Below are positions 56,114-64,000 of a stretch of 64,000 nt of DNA, piece by piece. Within the stretch, counting starts at the first letter, position 1; every line of letters starts with the position of its first letter. This DNA comes from Cupriavidus pampae (GTDB lineage: Bacteria; Pseudomonadota; Gammaproteobacteria; Burkholderiales; Burkholderiaceae): contig NZ_CAJZAG010000005.1 in assembly GCF_914271485.1 (NCBI RefSeq), forward strand, positions 62,001-126,000. The letters are read 5' to 3'. The notes under the pieces were generated by a model, which was not told the DNA's origin, made no database searches, and was given only the letters and a program-made list of their open reading frames with translations. A program made the position numbers and the translations under genes.

Positions 56114-57469
56114 ATGATGGACAAAGACCCCCACCCCAAACCTCTCTACAAATCCCTCTACGCTCAGGTCATCACCGCCATCATCATCGGCGTCATTCTT
56201 GGCCATTTCTACCCACAAACTGGCGAGGCGATGAAGCCGTTGGGCGACGGCTTCATCAAGCTGATCAAGATGGTCATCGCGCCGATTATCTTTTGCACGG
56301 TCGTGGTGGGTATCGCCGGCATGGAGGATATGAAGAAGGTCGGCAAGACGGGCGGGCTGGCGCTGCTTTACTTCGAGATTGTGAGCACCATTGCGTTACT
56401 GGTGGGTCTGCTGATCATCAACATCGTCAGACCGGGCGCCGGCATGAATGTCGACGTATCAACCCTCGACACGAAAGCTGTCGCCGCGTACACAGGCCCG
56501 GGAAAGATGCAGGGCACGGTGGATTTTCTGATGCACGTGATCCCCAACACGGTCGTCGATGCCTTTGCCAAAGGCGAAATCCTGCAGGTGCTGTTGTTCG
56601 CGGTGATGTTCGGCTTTGCGCTGCATAAGTTCGGTGGTCGCGGCACACTGGTGTTCGACTTCATCGAGAAGCTGTCTCACGTGCTTTTCACCATCGTGGG
56701 CTACATCATGAAGATCGCGCCAATCGGTGCATTTGGCGCCATGGCCTTTACCATCGGCAAGTATGGTGTGAGCTCGCTGCTGCAGCTTGGTCAGCTGATG
56801 GCCACCTTCTATGCGACATGCCTGCTTTTTATCTTCGTTGTGCTTGGCACCATCGCACGCGTGCATGGCTTCTCGATCTGGAAGTTCATCAAGTACATCA
56901 AGGAGGAACTGCTCATCGTGCTGGGCACGTCGTCCTCCGAGTCTGTGCTGCCGCGCATGATGGCCAAAATGGAGAATCTGGGAGCCCGTAAATCCGTGGT
57001 CGGACTGGTAATCCCCACTGGCTATTCGTTCAATCTGGATGGCACCGCCATCTACCTGACCATGGCCGCGGTGTTCATTGCCCAGGCCACCAACACCGAT
57101 ATGAGCATGACGCAGCAAATCACCCTGCTGGTCGTGCTGCTGCTGACCTCCAAGGGTGCCGCCGGGGTGACTGGCAGTGGTTTCATCGTACTGGCGGCCA
57201 CGCTATCTGCCGTTGGGCATGTCCCGGTAGCAGGGTTGGCATTGATTCTGGGCATCGACCGCTTTATGTCCGAGGCGCGCGCACTGACGAATCTGATTGG
57301 CAACGGCGTTGCGACCGTGGTCGTGGCCAAATGGACCGGCGACCTCGATATGGAGCGCTTGCATCGGAGGCTTGATGCCGAGACGGACGCGGAGGCCGAC
57401 GAGCCAGAAGTGGTTCTGGACGAAGTAGCAACGCGCATGACGGCCGCGGATACGACCGTGCGCCGGTGA
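56114..57469 (+). CDS. dctA: C4-dicarboxylate:cation symporter DctA
   Basis: The 451-residue length is typical for DctA. Family signatures include [80 protein letters not shown] and [20 protein letters not shown]. It imports succinate, fumarate and malate with protons or Na+. It is monocistronic here; its 149-base upstream region shows no clear sigma-54 box. The intake fits a genome using many organic acids. Confidence 0.96.
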   Translation: MMDKDPHPKPLYKSLYAQVITAIIIGVILGHFYPQTGEAMKPLGDGFIKLIKMVIAPIIFCTVVVGIAGMEDMKKVGKTGGLALLYFEIVSTIALLVGLLIINIVRPGAGMNVDVSTLDTKAVAAYTGPGKMQGTVDFLMHVIPNTVVDAFAKGEILQVLLFAVMFGFALHKFGGRGTLVFDFIEKLSHVLFTIVGYIMKIAPIGAFGAMAFTIGKYGVSSLLQLGQLMATFYATCLLFIFVVLGTIARVHGFSIWKFIKYIKEELLIVLGTSSSESVLPRMMAKMENLGARKSVVGLVIPTGYSFNLDGTAIYLTMAAVFIAQATNTDMSMTQQITLLVVLLLTSKGAAGVTGSGFIVLAATLSAVGHVPVAGLALILGIDRFMSEARALTNLIGNGVATVVVAKWTGDLDMERLHRRLDAETDAEADEPEVVLDEVATRMTAADTTVRR

Positions 57470-57490
57470 GTGCGGCGCACGGCGGGGAAG

Positions 57491-57733
57491 CTACTTCCCC
57501 TCTTCCGGCACGTTGTAGCTCGCGCGCAGCTGCGTTACGTACGGCTGAATCGCCGCGAGGCATGCGGCGCAGTTGCCGCCTTCCATTGTCGAGAGCTTCC
57601 AGTTGCAGCCTTCGTCGTCCGCGGCATGCCAGCAGACGTCACCGAAGCAGGAGCCTTCGCATTCCGGATGTTTTGCCTGCTCGGCGCGGAGCATGGCACG
57701 CAGTTCAGCCTTGTTCTTGATCTGTCTTGACAT
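57491..57733 (-). CDS. Small Cys-rich protein, unknown function
   Basis: An 80-residue protein with six cysteines: PECEGSCFGDVCWHAADDEG, then GCNWKLS and GGNCAACLAAIQPYV. The CxxC at the end and spaced pairs suggest metal or Fe-S binding or disulfides, but no family is recognised. No signal peptide is seen. The stop lies in the loop of a GGGGAAG...CTTCCCC hairpin (57484-57500) shared with the end of dctA. It is followed on the same strand by no gene; the gene upstream is 57784-58053. Confidence 0.65.
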   Translation of the reverse strand: MSRQIKNKAELRAMLRAEQAKHPECEGSCFGDVCWHAADDEGCNWKLSTMEGGNCAACLAAIQPYVTQLRASYNVPEEGK

Positions 57734-57783
57734 GATGTCTCCCTCTTATTGTGGTGAATCAATGCCTGCGACAAGGTCAATAT

Positions 57784-58053
57784 CTACTTCGCCTTGACGA
57801 AGGTGGACATGCCATCGATGGCTTCCCGCGCGGAGGTCAACGCCAGCGTGATGGCGGCGTGCGGGGCATCTGCGAACTGCTGGATTTCAGGCGGGAGCAG
57901 GCGCTGTGAACCCATTCCCGTACTGACCTGCGTGATGGTTACGGTAGCGAGAAAGCGCGGGTGGACGACGTCGCCGCCGGGGAAGGCGTCGGGTGCCTGG
58001 CGTACCTTTGCGGAGACCTTGAAGCCTTTGTAGATTGCATTGTTCTGAGACAT
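57784..58053 (-). CDS. Small protein of unknown function
   Basis: An 89-residue cytosolic protein: NNAIYKGFKVSAKVRQAPDA, RFLATVTITQVSTGMGSQRL, then FADAPHAAITLALTSAREAI. It resembles short uncharacterised betaproteobacterial proteins with an alternating beta/alpha pattern. Fifty bases separate it from the Cys-rich gene on the same strand, so the pair may be one transcript. No motif indicates function. Confidence 0.65.
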   Translation of the reverse strand: MSQNNAIYKGFKVSAKVRQAPDAFPGGDVVHPRFLATVTITQVSTGMGSQRLLPPEIQQFADAPHAAITLALTSAREAIDGMSTFVKAK

Positions 58054-58397
58054 GGCGACCTCCTGTTATCGGCGAGCATACGCTGTTATGAGGGGGCGCG
58101 GCGAAATACCTTTGGGCGCCGACATCCGTTCCTTGCGGCGTGCCTTTGTATCTGAAACCGGCGCATTTGAATCGTTATGTATCAGAGATGCCGCCGCGTC
58201 TGATTTTCGCGACATAACGTATCGCGATTTGCCCAAATTCCCGCCGTTTTTCTGCATTTTGCTTGAGCGACGTGGCACTCCTCTTCTAGCATCCTCGACT
58301 CACATCAAGCCATTGATGTGTTTCTGACTTGAATTGAGATTCGCCTTGCGTGCTGCCAAAAAATGCGCGACCGGATCTGCCACAGGGAATAACTACA
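58054..58397. other. 344-bp gene-free region upstream of porin with two inverted repeats
   Basis: No protein-coding gene is supported here. CACATCAAGCCATTGATGTG at 58301-58320 is a hairpin with eight-base arms and a four-base loop, 78 bases before the porin start. A second, looser pair, CGTTATGT (58173-58180) and ACATAACG (58213-58220), lies further upstream. Both could be operators or leader structures for porin expression. Confidence 0.5.
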
Positions 58398-59465
58398 ATG
58401 AAAACGATCATCCTGCCGCTCGCGGCGGCTGCCTGCGCCATGTGCGCGGCACAGGGTGCCTTCGCCCAATCCACGCCGACCGGCGTCACGCTCTACGGCA
58501 TTGTCGATGGCGGCGTGGAAGTTGTCACGCATTCGCCTGGCGGCAACGGCGGCACGGCCGCACGCGTCTCCTCGGGCAACATGTCGACGAACCGCTGGGG
58601 CCTGCGCGGCGTTGAAGACCTCGGTAGCGGTTTGCGCTCGATTTTCGTGCTCGAGAGCGGCTTTGAACTCGACACCGGCGTGTCCGCGCAAGGCAATCGA
58701 CTGTTTGGCCGCCAGGCGTATGTCGGGCTGCAGAACCAGTACGGCGCGCTGACGTTCGGTCGTCAGCAGACCGCCATCTACGAGATGTTCGGCGCGTTCG
58801 ATGCGTTCTCGACCAACGCGCGCTATTCGCTGTCCGCAGTGGATGCCGCGTTCAACGGCCGCGCTGACAACGCCGTCAAATACAAGGGAAGCTTCGGTGG
58901 GTTGACGACCATCGGTTACTACAGCTTTGGCCGCAACAACGATGGCGAAGTGCCGGGCTCGCCCGAGACGTCGCGCGACGTTGGCGGTGGCGTGAGCTAC
59001 AGCGCCGGCAATCTGCAGGTGGGTGTGGCCTACGACCAGTATCAGGGCAACACGCAGGCGATTCGCCAGCGCAACGCCAAGCGCCTGGCTGCCGGTGCCA
59101 ACTACACGATCGGACAAGTGAAGCTGTTCGGCGGCTATCGCTGGCTGCAGGACCAGGGCGCCGATAGCGCCACGGCGATGGGCACGCATACGAACCTGTA
59201 CTGGCTCGGCGCGAGCTATCAGCTGACCGGTGCGTTGCAATTGCTTGGTGGCGTGTATTACACCGACCAGCGTCATGGCAATCAGGATCCGCTGCTGGCG
59301 ATCGTGGGCGCGGACTATGCGTTCTCGAAGCGCACCGACGTCTATACCAAGCTCGCGTTTGCACGCAACCGCGGCAACTCGAACCTCGGTGCAGCCGGCG
59401 TGGGCACCGTGGTGCCGGATGAAAACCAGACGGCGTTCACCGTTGGCATTCGCCATCGCTTCTAA
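58398..59465 (+). CDS. Gram-negative trimeric porin
   Basis: ATG 58398 gives 355 residues. The signal peptide is KTIILPLAAAACAMCAAQGAFAQ cut before STPTG; the mature start TGVTLYGIVDGGVEVV is the family opening. Alternating beta strands follow (NRWGLRGVEDLGSGLRSIFV, YVGLQNQYGALTFGRQQTAI) and the C-terminal residue is Phe (GIRHRF), as needed for outer-membrane assembly. It forms a general diffusion channel. A long leader lies upstream. Confidence 0.95.
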   Translation: MKTIILPLAAAACAMCAAQGAFAQSTPTGVTLYGIVDGGVEVVTHSPGGNGGTAARVSSGNMSTNRWGLRGVEDLGSGLRSIFVLESGFELDTGVSAQGNRLFGRQAYVGLQNQYGALTFGRQQTAIYEMFGAFDAFSTNARYSLSAVDAAFNGRADNAVKYKGSFGGLTTIGYYSFGRNNDGEVPGSPETSRDVGGGVSYSAGNLQVGVAYDQYQGNTQAIRQRNAKRLAAGANYTIGQVKLFGGYRWLQDQGADSATAMGTHTNLYWLGASYQLTGALQLLGGVYYTDQRHGNQDPLLAIVGADYAFSKRTDVYTKLAFARNRGNSNLGAAGVGTVVPDENQTAFTVGIRHRF

Positions 59466-59532
59466 CGCGATGCTGAAGCGATGCTGATGCGCTGCTGATG
59501 CGCTGCGCTTGAACGAGTACTGAGTGAAATGA

Positions 59533-59563
59533 CCCGTCACGGCGTGATTAACGTCGTGGCGGG
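59533..59563. terminator. Hairpin between convergent porin and M20 genes
   Basis: CCCGTCACG at 59533-59541 pairs with CGTGGCGGG at 59555-59563 (nine pairs, one G-U) around a 13-base loop. It lies between the porin stop and the convergent M20 peptidase stop, where termination of either is needed. No long T-run follows. Confidence 0.45.
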
Positions 59564-59582
59564 CCATCTGCATTTGCGGCCG

Positions 59583-61121
59583 TTAGAACGGCTGCGTCAG
59601 CAAGCCGTGCAGCGTGCGAATGCCGTTCGTATAGTTACCGAGTCGCAAATTTTCGTTCGCCGCATGCTGGTTGTTGTCCGCGTTGACCAGCGGCACGATC
59701 ACGAACGGGACCTTCAGCACCTCCACAATCTCTGCCGTGGGCACGGTGCCGCCCATCATGCGGATGCGCACCGGCTCGGGGTTGGTGCCAAACGTGCCCG
59801 TGATGGCCTGATAGGCCCACTTGGCCACCGGTGAGTCGATCGGCGAGCCCGCCGCGTTGCCGCCTTCGCTCTGATACGTGAAGCTCGCGAGCTTGTCGTA
59901 GCGCGCGCGATCTTCATCGGTCGGCGTGCCCTGCACCAGATGGTAGCCCTGCTTGACGATGTGCTGCTCGACCAGTTTGCCGAGGTATGCGGCATCCGAA
60001 TCGGGCGTGGTGCGCAGATCGAGTTCCGCTTCCGCCTTGTCCGGCACGATGTTCGCCACCTTGTCGCCGATTGCTGCGGCGCCCATGCCGCGGACGTTCA
60101 GCGAGGGATACTGCATCGCTTCCTGATAATTGGCACCGACCTTGTCCGTCTGCGCGATACCAAGGCGACGTTTGAGGGCTACCTCGTCGTCCGGCACGGC
60201 CGCCATGATCTTGCGCTCCGCGTCACCGAGCCGCACCTTGCTATAGTAGCCGGGGATGGTCACGCGGCCGGTGTCGTCCTTCATCGATGCCAGCAGCGTT
60301 GCGAGCCGCTGCGCCGGGTTGGGCGCGTAGTTGCCGTAGTGACCGCTGTGCAGCGGCGACTTCGGTCCGAACACCACCAGCTTGGCCTTGGCCGCGCCGC
60401 GGTTGCCGAACACGAGGGTCGGGCGATTCGTGGCATGCATCGGGCCATCGTGAATCACGATCGCATCGCAGGCCAGCAGGTCGCGATGGGCCTGCATGAC
60501 CTTGGCGATCGACGGCGAGCCCTTCTCCTCTTCGCTGTCGAGAATGACCTTGACGTTGACCGCGGGCGCACCGCCGGCGGCTTTCAGCGCGTCGATGGCG
60601 GCCAGCATCATCATGATCGGACCCTTGTCGTCCGAAGACGAACGGCCGAACACTCGCCATTCGGGGTCCACCGCGCCCGCAAACAGCTTCGCGGAGTCGA
60701 TCTCCTCCCAATTGCCATTGGCCGCCTTTTGCTTGAGCACTGGCGTCCACGGACTCTTCTGCGCCCACTGGGCGGGAATCACGGGCTGGCCGTCCAGATG
60801 CATATAGAAGAGGACGGTCTTGCGACCCGCCTGCTTGCCCGGGTATTCCGCGAACAGCATCGGCTTGCCGTCATTGTCGAGAGACTGCGTCGCAAACCCA
60901 CGTTTGCGGAACGCTTCCTCGAGCCAAGTGACATTGCGGCGAATGTCCTCGGGAACGATCGAGTCGTTCGGGATGCTCAACAGATCAAGATATTCGCGGT
61001 AGCTCGCCTGGGCCTGTTTCTGGGCGATGTCAGGCGCCAGCGAAGCGGCCTGCACCACGTTGACGCTCAGACAGGCGGTGGCAATCAGCAGTGCGAGTTT
61101 ACGGACAGGTGTCGGGCTCAT
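59583..61121 (-). CDS. Exported M20-family metallopeptidase
   Basis: ATG 61121, after AAGGAAGAGA, gives 512 residues; the longer frame is not needed. A signal peptide (KLALLIATACLSVNVVQAAS) predicts a periplasmic enzyme. Zinc and catalytic residues are visible: His and Asp in FYMHLDGQPVIPAQW, GRSSSDDKGPIMMML, then the Glu pair in ILDSEEEKGSPSI. The insert dimerisation domain lies ~210-380. It should trim dipeptides or acyl-amino acids in the periplasm. A DxxHxxD neighbour of other known operons is absent. Confidence 0.9.
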   Translation of the reverse strand: MSPTPVRKLALLIATACLSVNVVQAASLAPDIAQKQAQASYREYLDLLSIPNDSIVPEDIRRNVTWLEEAFRKRGFATQSLDNDGKPMLFAEYPGKQAGRKTVLFYMHLDGQPVIPAQWAQKSPWTPVLKQKAANGNWEEIDSAKLFAGAVDPEWRVFGRSSSDDKGPIMMMLAAIDALKAAGGAPAVNVKVILDSEEEKGSPSIAKVMQAHRDLLACDAIVIHDGPMHATNRPTLVFGNRGAAKAKLVVFGPKSPLHSGHYGNYAPNPAQRLATLLASMKDDTGRVTIPGYYSKVRLGDAERKIMAAVPDDEVALKRRLGIAQTDKVGANYQEAMQYPSLNVRGMGAAAIGDKVANIVPDKAEAELDLRTTPDSDAAYLGKLVEQHIVKQGYHLVQGTPTDEDRARYDKLASFTYQSEGGNAAGSPIDSPVAKWAYQAITGTFGTNPEPVRIRMMGGTVPTAEIVEVLKVPFVIVPLVNADNNQHAANENLRLGNYTNGIRTLHGLLTQPF

Positions 61122-61210
61122 TCTCTTCCTTGTTGTAGTGGGTGCAAGTAAGAGCATAAAGCCAAAATCGATTACGCTTGACTCTTTCGACAGCGCCGGT
61201 GAAGGTACCT

Positions 61211-61687
61211 ATGACAAGAGACGACAAGCTGCGAGAGATCGCGGCGGAGTTCGGATTTAATCCGGACGAGGAAATCAAGATCGGTGGAAAGTACACGCCC
61301 ATTCTGGTTGATGGGAACGTCGCCTACATTGCTGGCCAGATCCCGCGAGTTGGGGAAACGGTGCGCTTCGTTGGCGTAGTGGGCGATTCCATTTCGCTCG
61401 ACGAGGCGCGTCGTGCCGCAGGGACTTCGACGCTGCGCGCGCTGGCTCTGATCAAAAAAAGCTGCGGAACTCTCGACGCCATACAGGCGGTGCCGCGCAT
61501 CACCGTCTTTGTGCGAAGCGCGCCGGACTTCACGATGCAAAGCGAAGTCGCCGACGGCGCGTCCGACGTGTTGTATTCGGTGCTTGGCGACGTCGGCATC
61601 CACACTCGCACGTCCGTTGGTGTACTTCAACTACCCAAAGGCGCGTCGATAGAAGTGGATTTTATTTTTACGCTGCGGCCCGCGTAG
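61211..61687 (+). CDS. RidA/YjgF-family protein
   Basis: ATG 61211 gives 158 residues, longer than the ~130 of core RidA. The N-terminal half (NPDEEIKIGGKYTPILVDGN, VAYIAGQIPRVGETVRFVGV) and the C-terminal half (AVPRITVFVRSAPDFTMQS, LGDVGIHTRTSVGVLQLPKG, ASIEVDFIFTL) match the YjgF/RidA fold of the longer subfamily with Arg in HTRTSVGV. It deaminates reactive enamine/imine intermediates. The stop is one base from the convergent rnk gene. Confidence 0.86.
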   Translation: MTRDDKLREIAAEFGFNPDEEIKIGGKYTPILVDGNVAYIAGQIPRVGETVRFVGVVGDSISLDEARRAAGTSTLRALALIKKSCGTLDAIQAVPRITVFVRSAPDFTMQSEVADGASDVLYSVLGDVGIHTRTSVGVLQLPKGASIEVDFIFTLRPA

Positions 61688-61688
61688 A

Positions 61689-62108
61689 TCAGATCGTGTA
61701 TTCGCCGTGCGCTTCGGGCTGGTAACCGATGGCTGTCACGACGAGCTGCTGTGCACGGCCATCCGGCAACTGAAATCCCACTGTCTGACCGGCATGCACG
61801 CCTAATAGCGCGCCACCGACGGGCGACAGTACCGAGATGCGACCGGCATCGTAATCGGCGGAGTCCGGATAGACGAGCGTCCATTCGCGCGGCGTCGCTT
61901 CGCCTGCCAGCATGCATGTGACACGCGAGTTCATGGTGACGATATCGTGTGGGATGTCCTGCGGTGGCACGATCGTGGCGCGCGCGAGCACGTGGTCCAG
62001 CATCTCCGCCATATGAGGAGCGCCAGCCCGGCTGGCAAGACGCTCGAGGCGGACGACATCCAATTCGGTAAGAAAAAGCGAAGGGGCGGCCTGGTTCGTG
62101 GATAACAT
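61689..62108 (-). CDS. rnk: Nucleoside diphosphate kinase regulator / GreA-like protein
   Basis: A 139-residue protein with AGGAG before the ATG. The N-terminal short coiled coil (FLTELDVVRLERLASRAG) and C-terminal GreA/FKBP-like domain (TPREWTLVYPDSADYDAGRI, SVLSPVGGALLGVHAGQTVG) match Rnk. Rnk binds RNA polymerase and modulates nucleoside diphosphate kinase activity. It is monocistronic, with 356 bases of largely gene-free sequence upstream. Confidence 0.9.
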   Translation of the reverse strand: MLSTNQAAPSLFLTELDVVRLERLASRAGAPHMAEMLDHVLARATIVPPQDIPHDIVTMNSRVTCMLAGEATPREWTLVYPDSADYDAGRISVLSPVGGALLGVHAGQTVGFQLPDGRAQQLVVTAIGYQPEAHGEYTI

Positions 62109-62464
62109 GGCATTCTCCTGCGGGCGAGCGCATTGCGCCGTGCGCGGATGTCGAAAGCCGGGCGCGGCGACGGGTCAGAACAGAGGGTCGGTATTCAACG
62201 TTGACGTACCGGAGCGGGTATTGCCGGATGCCCGGCCCCGCTCAGAATCCCAGTGGGGGATCAGTAAGTCGGGGACCGGGCTCCGTCAAGCGGAGCGCTG
62301 ACCTGGGAGAGAACGATTGCCATGGCACACACGCGTGTCGACAGCGTTCGCGCGGGGCGAACGACCGTACTCGACAGCGATGGGTATGCGTGGTGCATAG
62401 GGCGACGGACTCTGAGAAAGTGAGGAGCGAACCAGGCCGATGCTAGCACATCGGCGCCAGGTGC
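62109..62464. other. Gene-poor 356-bp region between rnk and the chemoreceptor
   Basis: The region contains the presumed rnk promoter and the 3' end of the chemoreceptor. The only candidate gene is the 33-codon frame at 62322-62423. I see no strong terminator hairpin, tRNA or other RNA gene in it. Confidence 0.5.
62322..62423 (+). CDS. Possible 33-residue small protein
   Basis: The frame begins at an ATG preceded by GGGAGA at about ten bases and encodes MAHTRVDSVRAGRTTVLDSD, then a GYAWCIGRRTLRK tail. The chain is basic with one Cys and one Trp. Nothing else supports it, so it may be chance. It lies in the otherwise empty rnk-chemoreceptor gap. Confidence 0.25.
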   Translation: MAHTRVDSVRAGRTTVLDSDGYAWCIGRRTLRK

Positions 62465-64000
62465 TTACGCGAATTGGCCTGCGGTCTTGAAGTACATCAC
62501 ATCGTCCTTCATGCCGACTGCCTGTTCGCGCAGAGACTGTGCTGCAGCGGAAGACTCTTCGACCAGCGCCGCATTTTGCTGAGTCACCTGGTCGATCTGG
62601 GCAATGGCAAGACTCACCTGTTCGAGGTTCTTGCTTTGCTCGTCGGATGCCGCGGAAATCTCGCTGATGATGTCTGAGACGCGTGCGATTGCCGTGCTGA
62701 TCCGCTCCATTCCAGCACTGACATGCTCGGCCTGGCGAGCGCCGACTTCCACCTTCCCAGTCGACGTCTCAATCAGCTCCTTGATTTCCTTGGCTGCGCC
62801 AGACGCCCTTTGCGCGAGCGATCGTACCTCGCCGGCGACAACCGCGAAGCCTCTACCTTGCTCACCAGCACGTGCCGCTTCGACTGCAGCATTGAGCGCC
62901 AGAATATTCGTCTGAAAGGCGATGCCTTCGATCATGCCGGTGATCTCTGCAATCTTCCTCGACTCGGCACTCACCTCATTGACAGTCTGCACCATCGCGG
63001 CCACATCGGTGCGCCCGGACTCCGTCATCTCTCTGGCACTTCCCGCGAGGGAAGTCGCCTGACGCGCATGCTCGGCATTCTGATTCACCGTTTCCGTCAG
63101 TTCAACCATGCTGGCTGCAGTCTGCTCGATCGAAGCAGCCTGCTGTTCAGTGCGGGAGGACAGATCCATATTGCCGGATGCGATTTGTCCGGCGGCGCTG
63201 GCGACTGCCACGCTGGCCGTTCGGATATTTCCGACCGTGCCACCGAGCTTGTCGTTCATGTCCTTCAGGGACTGCAACAGCTCACCAGTCTCGTCCGTGG
63301 ACGTCACCACGATGTCGCTGGACAAGTCACCATCGGCCACGCGACGCGACACGCTGACGGCCTGTGCCAGCGGACCGCTGATGCTGCGCGTCAGGAAGTA
63401 CGCACAGATGATCCCAAGGACCAGGATGAGTCCTTCGAGCACGAACAGCAGCGTGCGGCTTTGAGCGGCAACGCCATCGATCTCCTTGGCGGTATCGTCA
63501 ATGGTCCGTCGCTGCATTTCCACCAGCTCGCGCATGGCGCCCTGATAGGCGTTTGCCGCCGGGGTGAACACCTTGTCCAGAAGACGCGTGGCTTCATCGA
63601 CATTGCCAGCAGCCTTGGCCTTGTTGATCTCATCGCGAGAACTCAAGTAGGCCTTCCGAAATTCGCCGAGCTTGCCGAACAGCGCCTTTTCTTCCTCGCT
63701 GGAAAGCAGGGTCTCCACCTGTTTCTGAAGCTCGCCTGAGCTCTTGGACGAAGCCACTGCCTCTTCGGCGAAATATGGGCCCAGCGCGGGATCACTACTC
63801 TTCGCGATCGCGCTAGTACGTCGGATGCCCGATGCCAGATTGGCATACCAATCGCCAATCAGTCGCTCCTTGAGGAGCGGCACCTTCATCATTTCGCGCG
63901 TCGAAGCTGCAACGTTGTCGAGCCGCCAGATGGCAATAGCAGTAATCGCAATGGAAAATGCCAAAATCAAAGCGAAGCCAAGTGCCAGTCGCTTGCCTAT
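62465..64000 (-). CDS. Methyl-accepting chemotaxis protein (5' end beyond window)
   Basis: The frame is still open at the right edge, reading [20 protein letters not shown], so the start lies just outside. A first membrane helix is followed by a four-helix periplasmic ligand domain (~30-185), a second helix ([20 protein letters not shown]), HAMP ([20 protein letters not shown]) and the signalling domain with the hallmark tip [20 protein letters not shown]. The C-terminal tail lacks a pentapeptide NWETF. It senses a small ligand and signals to CheA. Confidence 0.95.
   Translation of the reverse strand: MGKRLALGFALILAFSIAITAIAIWRLDNVAASTREMMKVPLLKERLIGDWYANLASGIRRTSAIAKSSDPALGPYFAEEAVASSKSSGELQKQVETLLSSEEEKALFGKLGEFRKAYLSSRDEINKAKAAGNVDEATRLLDKVFTPAANAYQGAMRELVEMQRRTIDDTAKEIDGVAAQSRTLLFVLEGLILVLGIICAYFLTRSISGPLAQAVSVSRRVADGDLSSDIVVTSTDETGELLQSLKDMNDKLGGTVGNIRTASVAVASAAGQIASGNMDLSSRTEQQAASIEQTAASMVELTETVNQNAEHARQATSLAGSAREMTESGRTDVAAMVQTVNEVSAESRKIAEITGMIEGIAFQTNILALNAAVEAARAGEQGRGFAVVAGEVRSLAQRASGAAKEIKELIETSTGKVEVGARQAEHVSAGMERISTAIARVSDIISEISAASDEQSKNLEQVSLAIAQIDQVTQQNAALVEESSAAAQSLREQAVGMKDDVMYFKTAGQFA

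Noticed and set aside
57470..57500. Strong terminator after dctA
   Set aside because: GGGGAAG...CTTCCCC forms a short hairpin but there is no T-run, so it is mentioned only with the Cys-rich gene.
59466..59520. Tandem GATGC-type repeats after the porin
   Set aside because: They are short, imperfect, and could be chance in GC-rich DNA.

Overview
The window is high-GC DNA from a betaproteobacterium. Four Bug/TctC-type periplasmic binding proteins, large sugar-acid and aromatic-acid catabolic cassettes with FadR, LacI and LysR regulators, a trimeric porin and DctA point to Burkholderiaceae, most probably Cupriavidus or a close relative. That assignment rests on gene content only. Both window edges cut genes: a DUF58 protein on the left and a chemoreceptor on the right.

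Region 1 (1-12750, minus strand) reads as one ten-gene transcription unit. Its order is DUF4381, BatA-like VWA, BatB/C-like VWA-TPR, BatD-like, formylglycine-generating enzyme (FGE), HAD lipoprotein, sulfatase lipoprotein, fused membrane/spermidine-synthase protein, MoxR ATPase, DUF58. Most junctions are ATGA or TGATG overlaps. A MoxR-Bat envelope system has therefore been split around a self-sufficient sulfatase and sulfatase-activating module. Region 2 (12863-19944) holds a basic coiled-coil protein, a broken metallo-beta-lactamase-fold gene, an enolase/MFS catabolic pair divergent from a FadR-type regulator, small lipoproteins or exported proteins, a three-copy 24-bp tandem repeat and a sterol-desaturase-family hydroxylase.

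Region 3 (20021-29441, minus strand) is the most interesting locus. It is a tightly coupled five-gene operon: a DUF2235 alpha/beta hydrolase; a helical adaptor fused to a degenerate P-loop ATPase; a 1331-residue STAND NTPase flanked by two catalytically dead trypsin-fold domains; the same helical adaptor fused to an intact trypsin-like protease; and an intact trypsin-like protease fused to a DNA/RNA non-specific endonuclease. It looks like an NTP-gated, protease- and nuclease-armed conflict or immune system. Paralogous segments between the sensor NTPase and the nuclease effector suggest it was built by internal duplication.

Region 4 (29631-44353) contains two sugar-acid catabolic clusters. 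One is LacI-controlled: GntP permease, FAD oxidoreductase, IlvD/Edd dehydratase, Bug receptor. The other is FadR/GntR-controlled: hydroxyacid dehydrogenase, GabD-like dehydrogenase, beta-hydroxyacid dehydrogenase, tartrate dehydrogenase, enolase, Bug receptor. Recognisable operators lie at the promoters. Region 5 (44608-48835) is a patchwork of small genes: an ABM-like protein, an orphan excisionase/antitoxin-like regulator, a NYN-OST-HTH RNase-like protein, a cysteine-synthase-family enzyme and a divergent GlxA-type regulator. Region 6 (48857-55964) is a LysR-controlled catabolic operon: CMD, SDR, Bug, PDC-hydrolase-like amidohydrolase, SMP-30 lactonase, second Bug and GST. Region 7 (56114-64000) holds DctA, two small proteins, a porin, an exported M20 peptidase, a RidA-family protein, Rnk and a chemoreceptor. 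I saw no rRNA, tRNA, CRISPR array or insertion sequence.
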